Positions 16,649 through 25,545 of a stretch of DNA of 64,000 bases are shown here, piece by piece. Position 1 is the first letter of the stretch. Every line of letters begins with the position of its first letter. The notes under the pieces were generated by a model. The model had not been told where the DNA came from, made no database searches, and saw only the letters and a program-made list of their open reading frames with translations. Origin of the DNA: Thiopseudomonas acetoxidans (GTDB lineage Bacteria > Pseudomonadota > Gammaproteobacteria > Pseudomonadales > Pseudomonadaceae); assembly GCF_030362935.1 (NCBI RefSeq), contig NZ_JAUCDY010000002.1, positions 189,173 to 253,172 on the forward strand, given 5' to 3'. The position numbers and the translations under genes were made by a program.

Positions 16649-17329
16649 CTAAAGCTGCCAATCAATAGAGGTCTGCCCCGTCTGCAGCAAAAACTTATTG
16701 CACTTACTAAAATGGCCATTGCCTAAAAAGCCGCGGTAGGCAGATAACGGCGATGGATGTGCTGAAGTTAGCAATAGATGTTTTCGCGTATCGAGCAAAT
16801 CCGCCTTGCTGCGCGCATGCGCACCCCAGAGCATAAACACAACATGTTCGCGCTGCTGGTTAACCAACTCAATAATACGATCAGTAAATCGCTGCCAGCC
16901 CTGCTTAGCGTGCGAGCCGGCCTTGGCTTGCTCAACGGTAAGAGTCGTATTTAACAGTAACACCCCCTGCCGCGCCCAATGCTCTAAACAGCCATGTTCA
17001 GCTATGGGAATATTAAGATCGCGCTGCAGCTCTTTATAAATATTCTGCAACGACGGTGGAATAGCTACGCCTTGAGGCACTGAAAAACTTAACCCGTGAG
17101 CCTGCCCTGGTCCGTGATAAGGATCTTGCCCCAAAATAACCACCTTTACTTCGGTTAAAGGTGTTAGATTCAGCGCGTTAAAAATCAAAGGGTTAGGAGG
17201 GAAAATCTCTTTACCCTGTTTTTTTTCTTCACGCAAAAAACTGCTCAGTGAACGCATGTAAGGCTGTTCAAACTCGTCCAGCAATACGGCCTTCCAGCTT
17301 GCCTCAAGCTGCACTTCTCGTTTTGACAC
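16649..17329 (-). CDS. ung: Uracil-DNA glycosylase (family 1)
   Basis: A 226-residue repair enzyme that removes uracil from DNA. The water-activating motif GQDPYHGPGQAHGL and the DNA-intercalating HPSPLSAYRGF loop are intact, and the IFPPNPLIFNAL stretch is typical. The GTG start at 17329 is favoured because the GGGAGG ribosome-binding site lies directly before it; two ATG codons at 17344 and 17341 overlap that site and are less likely. The gene is divergent from the periplasmic binding protein gene. Confidence 0.95.
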   Translation of the reverse strand: MSKREVQLEASWKAVLLDEFEQPYMRSLSSFLREEKKQGKEIFPPNPLIFNALNLTPLTEVKVVILGQDPYHGPGQAHGLSFSVPQGVAIPPSLQNIYKELQRDLNIPIAEHGCLEHWARQGVLLLNTTLTVEQAKAGSHAKQGWQRFTDRIIELVNQQREHVVFMLWGAHARSKADLLDTRKHLLLTSAHPSPLSAYRGFLGNGHFSKCNKFLLQTGQTSIDWQL

Positions 17330-17493
17330 AAAACCTCCCATCACTAGCTGTTTTATTTTGCTTTGCCGCTTTATTATACCTAGAGTTAAAACATAAGCAG
17401 CTTTCGACTAACGGAGACTTTCCAGCAACTAACAAAAACAGCAAAGTCGAGGCATTATTCTGTTTCGTTGCAGATTTAATAAGGAGATTTCAC

Positions 17494-18741
17494 TTGATCC
17501 GTATGATTTTAGCTTTGGCTCTTTGGCTGGGCATTAGTATCACTGCGATTGCAGAAGAGCCCATCATTATCGGGCTTAACTTTCCGCGCACCGGACACTA
17601 TAAAGAAGAAGGCTTAGCACAAATGCGCGGCGCATTGCTGGCCATTGATGAAATTAACGCCAAGGGCGGGCTACTAGGGAGACCTATCAAACTTATTACA
17701 CGTGACACTGCTTCCAGGCCAGAAAAAGCTGCACGCAACGTCGATAGCATGATAGGAGAAGGTGCCGTTATGTTGTTTGGTAGCGTTTCCAGCGCTGTAG
17801 CCGTAGCTGCTGCGGAACGTGCACGGCAAAATAAAACCATTTATTTTTCAACCATTGGCTATGCTAACGATGTCACTACCGAAAAAGGCCATCGTTACAT
17901 ATTCAGAGAAAGCACCAGCGCTACCATGTCGGCTCGTGCGCTAGGCGAATACTTAACACTGAATTTCCCCAATAAAAAATACTTCTATATCACTGCCGAC
18001 TACAGCTGGGGACATAGTTCAGAAGAGTCATTGCGTAAAAACACCAACACACAAGACACCAACACCCATCCAGGTGTATTAGTACCTTTCCCCTCCGCTA
18101 AGCAGTCTGACTACAGCAGCGCGTTGAAAAAAGCAGAGGAAAGTAATGCCGAAGTAATAGTGTTAGCGCTGTACGGTCATGATCTAGTACGCGCCATGCG
18201 CACTGCCGACACTATGGGACTGAACCGCAAAACCCAAATTGTCGCACCCAACCTAACCCAAACCGTTATTGAACAAACAGGTCCAAGCCTTATGGTGGGC
18301 GTACTAGGTACTGAGCACTGGTTTTGGCGCGTGCCGGAAATTGAAAAGTCAGGCACGGGGTTAATGTTCACTAAAAACTTCAGCGACAGGTATGGTCTTT
18401 ACCCCGCCAGTGCCGCAGCTTCGGCTTATACGGTCATATATCAATGGGCTGACGCGGTAAGTCGCAGCAAGAGCTTAGACAGCGCCAACGTCATTAAAGC
18501 GCTGGAAAACCACGAATATCAACTCTTAAAAGACAAAGCACAATGGCGCGGTTTTGATCACCAAAATGTGCAAACCGTCTATGTGGTAAGGGTTAACGGA
18601 CGTGAAACCGTTGTTAGACACCCATCGCGTCAAGATTATCTAGAAGTCGTTCACAGCCTTAGTGGTGATAAGGCAGCCATCAGTCATGATGAATGGAAAG
18701 AACTACGCAAAGCCGCTAAGCAGCCCGATACGCTACGCTAA
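17494..18741 (+). CDS. Orphan branched-chain amino acid-type ABC substrate-binding protein
   Basis: A 415-residue type 1 periplasmic binding protein with a signal peptide (residues 1-20, ITAIAEE cleavage region). Domain features include IIIGLNFPRTGHYKEEG, the INAKGGLLGRPI segment and the ligand-region IYFSTIGYAND. Family members bind amino acids, amides, urea or aromatic acids for an ABC importer. No permease or ATPase gene is nearby, so it may serve a distant transporter or a sensory role. The TTG at 17494 is chosen for the AAGGAG site 7 bases upstream; an ATG three codons later is an alternative. It converges on fleQ with a shared terminator between. Confidence 0.82.
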   Translation: MIRMILALALWLGISITAIAEEPIIIGLNFPRTGHYKEEGLAQMRGALLAIDEINAKGGLLGRPIKLITRDTASRPEKAARNVDSMIGEGAVMLFGSVSSAVAVAAAERARQNKTIYFSTIGYANDVTTEKGHRYIFRESTSATMSARALGEYLTLNFPNKKYFYITADYSWGHSSEESLRKNTNTQDTNTHPGVLVPFPSAKQSDYSSALKKAEESNAEVIVLALYGHDLVRAMRTADTMGLNRKTQIVAPNLTQTVIEQTGPSLMVGVLGTEHWFWRVPEIEKSGTGLMFTKNFSDRYGLYPASAAASAYTVIYQWADAVSRSKSLDSANVIKALENHEYQLLKDKAQWRGFDHQNVQTVYVVRVNGRETVVRHPSRQDYLEVVHSLSGDKAAISHDEWKELRKAAKQPDTLR

Positions 18742-18761
18742 TACGCAGCAATTCAGGCATA

Positions 18762-18790
18762 AAAAAGGTTGGCTTAGGCCAACCTTTTTA
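18762..18790. terminator. Bidirectional terminator between binding-protein gene and fleQ
   Basis: AAAAAGGTTGGC and GCCAACCTTTTT form a 12-bp stem around a short loop, with A and T runs on the two sides, between two convergent genes. Confidence 0.9.
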
Positions 18791-18811
18791 TTTCGCTAAA
18801 TACATACCTGA

Positions 18812-20263
18812 TTAACGATTCATATCATATTTGCGCATTTTTTCCACCAGGGTTGTACGTCGAATACCCAAGCGTTCCGCTGCATGCGCAACGACTCCAT
18901 CCGTATCATCAAGTGCCTGCTGAATTAAAGCGCGCTCAATGTCTGCCAAGTGCTCACGCAAATCCAATCCTTCAGCGGGCAACACATTTCCCATTGGCGC
19001 AATAGGCTCCGGCTCTTCAAGCAGCGGCGCCTGCAAAGCAGCGCGCTCGCTTAATTCGTCCCGCAGCTCTCTAATTCCGCCATCTTCTTCCAGATAGCGA
19101 AACTTCTTGGGCAGTTCATTCACACCAATAACACCATGGGGATACATAATCGCCATGCGCTCTACCAAGTTGGCTAGCTCTCGCACGTTACCGGACCAGT
19201 CATGCTCACATAAAGACATAATGGCAGCTGAGTTAAACCGAATAGAACCACGCTTTTCGCTCTCCATACGCATGACCAGCTCGTTAATAAGCAGTGGTAT
19301 ATCTTCCGAACGCTCACGTAATGGGGGCATTTCGATAGGAAACACATTTAAACGATAAAATAGATCTTCACGAAAGTCTCCGGCTTCAATCATTTTCTCC
19401 AGATCTTTATGTGTGGCTGCAACGATACGTACATCTGCCGTTTGCGTTTTGGTACTGCCTACCCGCTCAAAAACCCGCTCCTGTAAAACCCTAAGCAACT
19501 TAACTTGCATAGGCAGCGGCATGTCGCCCACTTCATCTAAAAACAACGTACCGCCTTTAGCCATTTCGAAACGCCCCGCTCGGGTGCTTATCGCCCCCGT
19601 AAACGCGCCTTTCTCATGACCAAAAAGCTCACTTTCCAACAGTTCTGCAGGAATAGCGCCACAGTTAACCGGAACAAAAGGTCCATCCTTACGCGAGGAA
19701 CTATAATGCAGGTTGCGTGCTACAACCTCCTTACCCGTCCCTGACTCGCCGAGAATCAACACATTAGCCTCAGTGTCTGCTACCTGCTGCATCATCTGTC
19801 TAACTTTTTGCATGCAGCGGCTAGTTCCTACCAAGCTGCGAAACAAATGCGTTTCACGCTGGTTGCGCCGCTCATCTACCTCAGCATAAACATCCCGATA
19901 CACCTGCGCCCGGTGCAAGCAGTCCACCAATCTGTTGTAGGTGGGTACGGGGGACAAAGAGTTCAGTATTCGTTGTCGATACTCAGCCGGCCAATCGTTA
20001 GGCATATCGCCAAAAACAACCAAGGGCAAAAACTCATCCCACTGGCATAATTCCTTAACCAGCGTTAGAGCTTGCGCGCTGTCTTGCATAGAAACAAACG
20101 CGCAGAGTATCTCGCGGGGATTGGATAGTTCTTTTACCGCATCACGCCACTTGGAGCTATCCGCAGCAATAAACTCTTCATCCATAAAGTTAAAAATATA
20201 AGCAATATTTTGACGCTGTTGCGGATCATCTTCGATCAGCAGAAGTTTAGTTTCACGATGCAT
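18812..20263 (-). CDS. fleQ: Flagellar master regulator FleQ (sigma-54 activator)
   Basis: A 483-residue NtrC-type activator without a classical phosphoacceptor receiver. Residues 1-130 form the FleQ N-terminal domain; the AAA+ domain follows with Walker A GESGTGKE, the sigma-54 loop GAFTGA and Walker B TLFLDEVGD; the C-terminus is a Fis-type helix-turn-helix (AAERLGIRRTTLVEKMRKY). In Pseudomonas, FleQ starts flagellar transcription with sigma-54, is restrained by FleN, and binds c-di-GMP to switch exopolysaccharide genes. The ATG at 20263 is chosen over an upstream TTG because MHRETKLLLI matches the family start. It sits beside the filament genes as in Pseudomonas. Confidence 0.97.
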   Translation of the reverse strand: MHRETKLLLIEDDPQQRQNIAYIFNFMDEEFIAADSSKWRDAVKELSNPREILCAFVSMQDSAQALTLVKELCQWDEFLPLVVFGDMPNDWPAEYRQRILNSLSPVPTYNRLVDCLHRAQVYRDVYAEVDERRNQRETHLFRSLVGTSRCMQKVRQMMQQVADTEANVLILGESGTGKEVVARNLHYSSSRKDGPFVPVNCGAIPAELLESELFGHEKGAFTGAISTRAGRFEMAKGGTLFLDEVGDMPLPMQVKLLRVLQERVFERVGSTKTQTADVRIVAATHKDLEKMIEAGDFREDLFYRLNVFPIEMPPLRERSEDIPLLINELVMRMESEKRGSIRFNSAAIMSLCEHDWSGNVRELANLVERMAIMYPHGVIGVNELPKKFRYLEEDGGIRELRDELSERAALQAPLLEEPEPIAPMGNVLPAEGLDLREHLADIERALIQQALDDTDGVVAHAAERLGIRRTTLVEKMRKYDMNR

Positions 20264-20433
20264 ACTGGCCAATTCATAGTCAGTTTAAATAAATACCGTA
20301 AGTTGATTACGGCGACGTGTGTACAGTTAAGTCAATTTACTATGGAATGTCAATTTAATGGCATACTTATTTTAATGCTTATGTATTTTTTTGACACAAG
20401 TCAGAAAAGCATACGCAACAAAACAAGCAATCA

Positions 20434-20464
20434 TAAAAAAACCAGCGGCATAGGCGCTGGTTCT
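20434..20464 (-). terminator. Terminator of the flagellar chaperone operon
   Basis: AACCAGCG and CGCTGGTT form an 8-bp stem with a 7-base loop; on the minus strand it is followed by a T run, 26 bases after the fliT stop. Confidence 0.85.
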
Positions 20465-20489
20465 CTTATTCAATTCTTAATCTAAGCTG

Positions 20490-20786
20490 TCATTCAAAGA
20501 GCTGATAAATTTTTGCGTTTTTTTTTGACTGCTGAATCTGTACCAGCTCACTGGCTATACGCTGCTGCTCAGATTGACAGGAAGCAACCAAGTCACGGTA
20601 CAAGTCCAATAATTCCTGCATTTTTTCACGCAACTCGTCGGCTGCGCTGTGCGGATCGGCCAGTGCCTGATCGACCGCTTGCCGGCACTGCATATCTAAA
20701 GCACCTATTGCTTCCCAGTCTTGATTTTCCAGCGCTTCACGTAGCGCTGTTCCAGACTGCTGCAATTGCAAAACTGCTGCATTCAT
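20490..20786 (-). CDS. fliT: FliT-like flagellar export chaperone
   Basis: A 98-residue, mostly helical and charged protein (coiled-coil-like over residues 10-85) in the position of fliT, directly after fliS. FliT proteins hold the cap protein FliD and other export substrates before secretion. Sequence conservation in the family is low, so the call depends mainly on size, helix content and position. The ATG at 20786 has a GAGGG site 7 bases upstream; it lies 22 bases beyond the fliS stop. Confidence 0.7.
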   Translation of the reverse strand: MNAAVLQLQQSGTALREALENQDWEAIGALDMQCRQAVDQALADPHSAADELREKMQELLDLYRDLVASCQSEQQRIASELVQIQQSKKNAKIYQLFE

Positions 20787-20808
20787 ACTTGAACCCTCTT
20801 GGGGATTA

Positions 20809-21189
20809 TCAGGCCGCAATTGCGTCCCATCCCTCTTTCACTTCACGCAACAAACTGGAAACTTCTTCTAAAATGAGCGGATCATTTTTCAGGTTAGCTT
20901 CCATAAGACGTCTAGCCATATAGTCATACAGGCCGTCCAAATTTAGTGCTATTTCGCCACCCTGCTCAAGGTCAAGGCTCTGGCGTAAACCATTAACGAT
21001 ACCAATAGCCTTACTAATTAACTCACCCTTCTCAGCAACTTGCCGACGCTCCATGGCACCACGAGCCTGAGCCAAGCGAGTTAAGCCACCTTCCATCAGC
21101 ATTTGAATTAAGCGGTGCGGATCCGCGCCTGCTGCCTGAGCTTGTGTATTAACGGATTGGTATTGCTGTAAAGCTGTCATCGCATTCAT
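20809..21189 (-). CDS. fliS: Flagellin export chaperone FliS
   Basis: A 126-residue helical chaperone. The FliS signature is clear: ALQQYQSV near the start, DPHRLIQMLMEGGL, and LNLDGLYDYMARRLMEAN. FliS binds the flagellin C-terminus in the cytosol and prevents early polymerisation. The ATG at 21189 follows a GGGAG site. It is preceded by a second FliS-like gene, an arrangement known from Pseudomonas. Confidence 0.93.
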   Translation of the reverse strand: MNAMTALQQYQSVNTQAQAAGADPHRLIQMLMEGGLTRLAQARGAMERRQVAEKGELISKAIGIVNGLRQSLDLEQGGEIALNLDGLYDYMARRLMEANLKNDPLILEEVSSLLREVKEGWDAIAA

Positions 21190-21304
21190 TTGTTCGTGCT
21201 CCCATGTTTTGCGGATTACTCTATTTATCGACAACAGCACCACTTTCTTTAAAAAATAATTCTAGAAACTGCTTCATTTGACTGTAAAAAATCCCAATAA
21301 AACA

Positions 21305-21351
21305 AAGCCACTACAAACATTCTAGCCTGGAGTCTAAATGAGTAGTGGCTT
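21305..21351. repeat. Long-range inverted repeat between the two fliS genes
   Basis: AAGCCACTAC and GTAGTGGCTT form a 10-bp inverted repeat with a 27-base loop in the 189-base gap between the two FliS genes. No long T run follows on either strand, so it may shape mRNA stability within the operon and not end transcription. Confidence 0.5.
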
Positions 21352-21378
21352 ATTGGTACAGATGTTTCTAAATCATTT

Positions 21379-21765
21379 TTATAGCTGTGCTGGCTCTTTT
21401 GCAGGGTCAATTTCAGCCCAAGCATCGCGAATCTTAACCACCAACTCCTGCACTTCTTCCAATGTTTTAGGGGTTTTATCTACAGCTACGTGTGCCAAGC
21501 GGCGCGTCATATAATCATACAAAGCATCAAGATTTTCTGCCAACTCACCACCCTGTTCTTTGTCTAGGCTATCCTGTAACAGGCCGATAATAGTGAGTGT
21601 GGTATCAACCGCCTCACCACGCTCTGCATGATTGTTTGCCTGCTGCGCAGAAATCGCAGCGGAAATACGGTCGAGCGCACCATCAAGCAAAACCTGCACT
21701 GCTTGATAAGGTGTTAAATCTTGTTCTTGGCCTACGTTGCTATATGTATCTGTTGGGTTTGTCAT
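21379..21765 (-). CDS. Second FliS-family chaperone
   Basis: A 128-residue FliS paralogue with LTPYQAVQVLLDGALDRI and LAENLDALYDYMTRRLAHV, the same two conserved segments as the neighbouring fliS, but with a changed N-terminus (no ALQQYQ-type tyrosine region). It starts 6 bases before the fliD stop on the same strand. Likely a flagellin chaperone variant or regulator, as with the duplicated fliS genes of Pseudomonas. How the two divide work cannot be read from sequence. Confidence 0.85.
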   Translation of the reverse strand: MTNPTDTYSNVGQEQDLTPYQAVQVLLDGALDRISAAISAQQANNHAERGEAVDTTLTIIGLLQDSLDKEQGGELAENLDALYDYMTRRLAHVAVDKTPKTLEEVQELVVKIRDAWAEIDPAKEPAQL

Positions 21766-21771
21766 GCTTTA

Positions 21772-23187
21772 TTAGTCCTTTCGTGACATGCCAGGCAAGC
21801 TAGCTAGAGATTGCATTAGACTACTGCTGGTTGAATTTAATTGACCGACCAGAGCGTCCATTGCGTTAAACTGTTTGAGCAATCGAGCCTCAATTTGTAT
21901 TGAGCGCTCATTTAAGCGCTCTGTTTGTTTCTTGATATCGGAACGGGCTAAATCAAGACTCTTTTGTCTTTCACCAATAATACCGGTTTTGCCCGTGTAA
22001 GCATCTATTTTGCTATCTAAGCGAGACATCAAGCCGTTATCACCAGCAATAAACTGCCCTACTTTATCAAAATTCTGTTCAAGTGCAGCATCTAATTTTT
22101 TATCATCGATTTTTAATTTGCCGTCTTGCTGGGTAGTGATGCCTAAGTCCGCCAGCACCCGCAAACCTTGTGCTCCAGGCATTACATTACCTAGCTCTGC
22201 ACGCACACCATTTAACAGGCTACGCACTGTAGAGTCACCCACCAAACCGCCTACCACCGGTGCTTTGTCATCGCCGACCTTGGTGACTGCGGTTAACTCT
22301 TTGGCGACAGTCATAAATTCATTATAGGATTCGACAAATTTCTTTAACTGATCTTTAACACCTGAGCGGTCCTCACCAACGGTAACTGTCAGGGGTTTGC
22401 CTTCTTCAGTTTTACCTTTAAGAGTGAATTCAACATCAGGGATAACGTTTGCAACTGTGTTGGTTGCGCTCTCAAGCGCCAAACCATCAATACTAAATTT
22501 AGCATTTGCGGCTTGCTGTAAGTATCCAGCACCGCCATCCTCGGCTTTAATGTCTTTTGTGCCGTCGACATTAAAGTCTGCTTCGCCAATTACACCTGCC
22601 AGCGTTCCGGTCATCACAATATCTTTGCCTGCACCCGTTTCTTTCGAGCTAAGCACAATCTGCGATGTACCGCTGGCTGGGTTATTAACAATATTAGCTG
22701 TAATGCCCTTGTCTTTAAGCTGCTCATTGAGCGCATCACGTACATCCGTCAAACTTGAGCCATCAGCAATGTTGACGGTAGTTACCTCACCATCGGAGCC
22801 CAGCTTAACTTCTAAAGAACCAGCGCCAGAGGCTTTAAAATCTGTTGCAACCGCTTTTGTCGCTACTTTACTGCTGGTCGCCAAGCTCGTCACTTCTACA
22901 CTGTAAGTGCCAGCGGCTGCAGTTTTGCTAGCAGTCGCGCTGAGTGCCGAGCCATTAGAAGAAGCCGCTTTCATATTATCGAATAGCGTCATCTTATTAA
23001 GCTCTTTCATGGAGCTTTGGAAATTACTGAGCGCACTCTGCAATTTACCTAACGCAGAAAACTTGGCTTCAGTGGTCTTCTCCTGGCGTTGAAGCTGGGC
23101 AGCTTTGGGTGCTGTTTCTGCCTGCACCATTGAGTTGACCAAGCCTTTAATATCTAAGCCTGAGCCTATTCCTGGAATACCTGCCAT
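21772..23187 (-). CDS. fliD: Flagellar filament cap protein FliD
   Basis: A 471-residue hook-associated protein 2. The N-terminal family start (MAGIPGIGSGLDIKGLV) and the C-terminal coiled region (KQTERLNERSIQIEARLLKQF) are visible. FliD caps the growing filament and helps insert flagellin; in Pseudomonas it also contributes to mucin adhesion. The ATG at 23187 follows an AAGGTGG site; an ATG 6 codons upstream is less fitting. The gene lies between flaG and the FliS-like genes, the Pseudomonas order. Confidence 0.95.
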   Translation of the reverse strand: MAGIPGIGSGLDIKGLVNSMVQAETAPKAAQLQRQEKTTEAKFSALGKLQSALSNFQSSMKELNKMTLFDNMKAASSNGSALSATASKTAAAGTYSVEVTSLATSSKVATKAVATDFKASGAGSLEVKLGSDGEVTTVNIADGSSLTDVRDALNEQLKDKGITANIVNNPASGTSQIVLSSKETGAGKDIVMTGTLAGVIGEADFNVDGTKDIKAEDGGAGYLQQAANAKFSIDGLALESATNTVANVIPDVEFTLKGKTEEGKPLTVTVGEDRSGVKDQLKKFVESYNEFMTVAKELTAVTKVGDDKAPVVGGLVGDSTVRSLLNGVRAELGNVMPGAQGLRVLADLGITTQQDGKLKIDDKKLDAALEQNFDKVGQFIAGDNGLMSRLDSKIDAYTGKTGIIGERQKSLDLARSDIKKQTERLNERSIQIEARLLKQFNAMDALVGQLNSTSSSLMQSLASLPGMSRKD

Positions 23188-23316
23188 GTTAACCACCTTC
23201 GTCATTCTGACGTTTGTTGCGTATTAGAGAGCTGAGCGTTAGCTAACTGATCAGCTAAACACTGCACACTTCTCACTGAACACTTTACTGATTCTGTATC
23301 TTGCTGTCATTAAGCT

Positions 23317-23700
23317 TTAGGCGCGTGCCTCAAACAGCAAACTACGCATCTCATCCAGTCTTTCGGCCAAAACGAGCGCATCTTCAGTCGGCATCTGACG
23401 AATAACCTCGCCCGAGCCCGCATCCATAACCTTTACCACTGTCGTACCTGTTGCGTCATGGATGGAAAAATTTAAATTCCGCTGCATGACACTGACTGCT
23501 TCTTGCATTTTATCAACAATTTGTTCCAGCTCTTCTTTACTGCGTTCAGCTTTGCTTACTTGGGTTTTCTGTGCTTGTTGCGTTTGAGCTACAGAATCCT
23601 CTTTGCGGCCTGAGCGCCCTAGCATCTGTGTTTCAGCAACAGTGGGCTGTCGCTCTTGCACTGTTCTAGGCAGCACGCTGAAGTTGGTATTAATTTCCAT
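23317..23700 (-). CDS. flaG: FlaG family flagellar protein
   Basis: A 127-residue protein with a low-complexity Gln/Thr-rich first half and a conserved FlaG second half (MQRNLNFSIHDATGTTVVKVMD, then EVIRQMPTEDAL). FlaG affects filament length in polar flagellates, though its mechanism is unclear. A strong GGAGGTGAG site precedes the ATG. It is between fliC and fliD as in Pseudomonas and Vibrio. Confidence 0.93.
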   Translation of the reverse strand: MEINTNFSVLPRTVQERQPTVAETQMLGRSGRKEDSVAQTQQAQKTQVSKAERSKEELEQIVDKMQEAVSVMQRNLNFSIHDATGTTVVKVMDAGSGEVIRQMPTEDALVLAERLDEMRSLLFEARA

Positions 23701-23728
23701 AACTCACCTCCGAGTTCATAATATAGGC

Positions 23729-23757
23729 GGGGTGGCGTGCGATAACCACGCTCCCCC
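23729..23757 (-). terminator. Weak hairpin after fliC
   Basis: On the minus strand GGGG-x2-GCGTG pairs with CACGC-x2-CCCC across a 7-base loop, 29 bases after the fliC stop. It lacks a T run, so it may only attenuate transcription into flaG, which would fit higher expression of flagellin. Confidence 0.4.
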
Positions 23758-23785
23758 GTCAGACTATGCAACTCTCAGATGCTCG

Positions 23786-25000
23786 TTACTGCAGCAAACT
23801 AAGTACCGACTGCGGCAGCTGGTTGGCTTGTGCCAAGATAGCTGTTCCAGCCTGTTGCATAATTTGGTTTTTACTCAATGCTGCTGTTTCGGCCGCAAAA
23901 TCAGTATCTTTAATTCTTCCTCGTGCGGCAGAGACGTTTTCTGCAATATTCTGCAAGTTTGCGATGGTGTTCTCAAATCTATTTTGTACCGCACCCAAAT
24001 CAGCACGTTGCGCATCAATTTTCTGGATGGCTTGGTCAATGATTATCACCGCAGTTTGCGCACCAAGTACAGAGTTAATATCTATATCTGATACTTTGTT
24101 TTCAGTTGCCGCTGCTGCCGCTAGTGCCACGTTTTTTGGCGCTGTTGTGGCTGCATTTGCATCCGCTTCTGCAGCCGCCAAATCTGGACCACTGCCAAAT
24201 TTAAGCGATGAAATTTGACCTGCACCGGTACCCGAGGCTAGGGACGTTACCAAATCAAATGCACCGTCATCGTTAGCAAAGGCACCTATACCGATATTAG
24301 CATCGTTAATCACTGTAGCCAGCGCCTGTACCTGTTCGGCTTGAGTCGCACCTACTTCAAATTTCGCTGAAAAAGTCTTAACTTCACCACCTGCCATTTG
24401 CACCTGAACCGCGATTACACCTCCTGATGCTGCTGGAGTTCCTGCAGTACCTAGAGCGTCAGCTGGAATAGTTCCGGTACTGAATTTAGCCTCTAACGCT
24501 TTACTGCTCATTTCATCCAGCTTAACAGTAATGGTTTCGTTCGCCGCCGCGCCCACCTGAAAGGTGGTGGCTTGGAAGCTGCCGTCCAATAATTTCTTAC
24601 CACCAAAACTAGTGGTGTTAGCAATACGATCAAGCTCTTTTTTCAGCTCTACAACTTCTGAGTTAAGCGCTTTACGCTCTTCAGCGCTGTTTGAGCCGTT
24701 TGCTGCTTGCAATGACAAGTCACGCATGCGCTGTAGGATAGTGGTGGATTGCTCCAAAGCACCCTCTGCAGTTTGCGCCATCGAGATACCGTCGTTGGAG
24801 TTTTTCACTGCCACACCCATACCATTAATTTGGCTGGTCAAACGGTTAGCAATCTGCAAGCCGGCGGCGTCGTCTTTCGCGCTATTAATACGCGAACCTG
24901 TAGACAAACGCTGCAACGAAGTGGCGAGCGCATTAGTAGAGGTATTTAAATTACGTTGGGTATTCAGTGACGCAACGTTAGTATTTACTGAAAGTGCCAT
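23786..25000 (-). CDS. fliC: Flagellin
   Basis: A 404-residue flagellin. The conserved D0/D1 N-terminus (MALSVNTNVASLNTQRNL, then LQRLSTGSRINSAKDDAAGLQIANRL cut here for length) and C-terminus (QIMQQAGTAILAQANQLPQ) flank a short variable centre (about 170-290) rich in Ala, Gly and Thr. The length is close to the short a-type flagellins of P. aeruginosa. A GGAGG site precedes the ATG by 8 bases. Exported by the flagellar type III system with FliS as chaperone. Confidence 0.97.
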   Translation of the reverse strand: MALSVNTNVASLNTQRNLNTSTNALATSLQRLSTGSRINSAKDDAAGLQIANRLTSQINGMGVAVKNSNDGISMAQTAEGALEQSTTILQRMRDLSLQAANGSNSAEERKALNSEVVELKKELDRIANTTSFGGKKLLDGSFQATTFQVGAAANETITVKLDEMSSKALEAKFSTGTIPADALGTAGTPAASGGVIAVQVQMAGGEVKTFSAKFEVGATQAEQVQALATVINDANIGIGAFANDDGAFDLVTSLASGTGAGQISSLKFGSGPDLAAAEADANAATTAPKNVALAAAAATENKVSDIDINSVLGAQTAVIIIDQAIQKIDAQRADLGAVQNRFENTIANLQNIAENVSAARGRIKDTDFAAETAALSKNQIMQQAGTAILAQANQLPQSVLSLLQ

Positions 25001-25545
25001 AGTCTTAGCCTCCAGGGCTGATGTTTAAGTAATCAGACGTGCTGCTTGGGTATGCCAATTGCATGTCCCGAATACTTAGCTATCGTCTTCATTTTTCATC
25101 TTTAGTTATCGTTAGCGTCAAAAATAACTCTCTAGCTTGGAAGTCTTGTTATCGCCAAAGCTTTGACAGCCATTGGTGACGCACCTAATACAAAGCAGAA
25201 AGTGTGCCAACTTTTAATTTAACGTTTAAGACAAAACAATTCCTTTAACATCAATGACTTGAAAACAAGCACTGGTAACAAAATTTAATCCTAACCTGCG
25301 TCAGCATTCTTTTTTTCTGGAAATTCTTTGCCGCTTACCCTGCTGAAAGCCTGCTTTTTTGCTATCGCAAACTACAGAATCAACGCAAGTGCCGCCAAGT
25401 AATCACAATCGAGAAAAGTTACGCTCTAACTCTAACAAAGCCTGCACTGCCCCATATTTTTTGGCGCAGGCAAACGCACCTCTTGAATTTTGTCTGACGG
25501 ATACCTATATAATCAGCAACTAATAACTTTGGAGCACTAAGCATC
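25001..25545. other. 545-base divergent upstream region of fliC and htpX
   Basis: No gene is visible. It is AT-rich and holds the promoters of both divergent genes: a weak sigma-28-like site for fliC and a sigma-70-like pair for htpX, TTGAAT at 25483 and TATAAT at 25508 with a 19-base spacer. No repeat from the dispersed families was found. Confidence 0.6.
25080..25104 (-). promoter_or_regulatory. Possible sigma-28 (FliA) promoter of fliC
   Basis: On the minus strand TAAAGATG is followed after 9 bases by GACGATAG, resembling the flagellar consensus TAAAGTTT-N11-GCCGATAA, about 80 bases before the fliC ATG. The spacer is 2 bases short, so the call is weak. Confidence 0.3.

Noticed and set aside
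20264..20272. TTG start for fleQ giving three extra residues
   Set aside because: The ATG encoding MHRETKLLLI matches the FleQ family start.
25130..25165. GGCGATAAC on the minus strand as the sigma-28 -10 element of fliC
   Set aside because: No matching -35 at the proper distance; the site at 25080-25104 fits slightly better, though it is weak as well.
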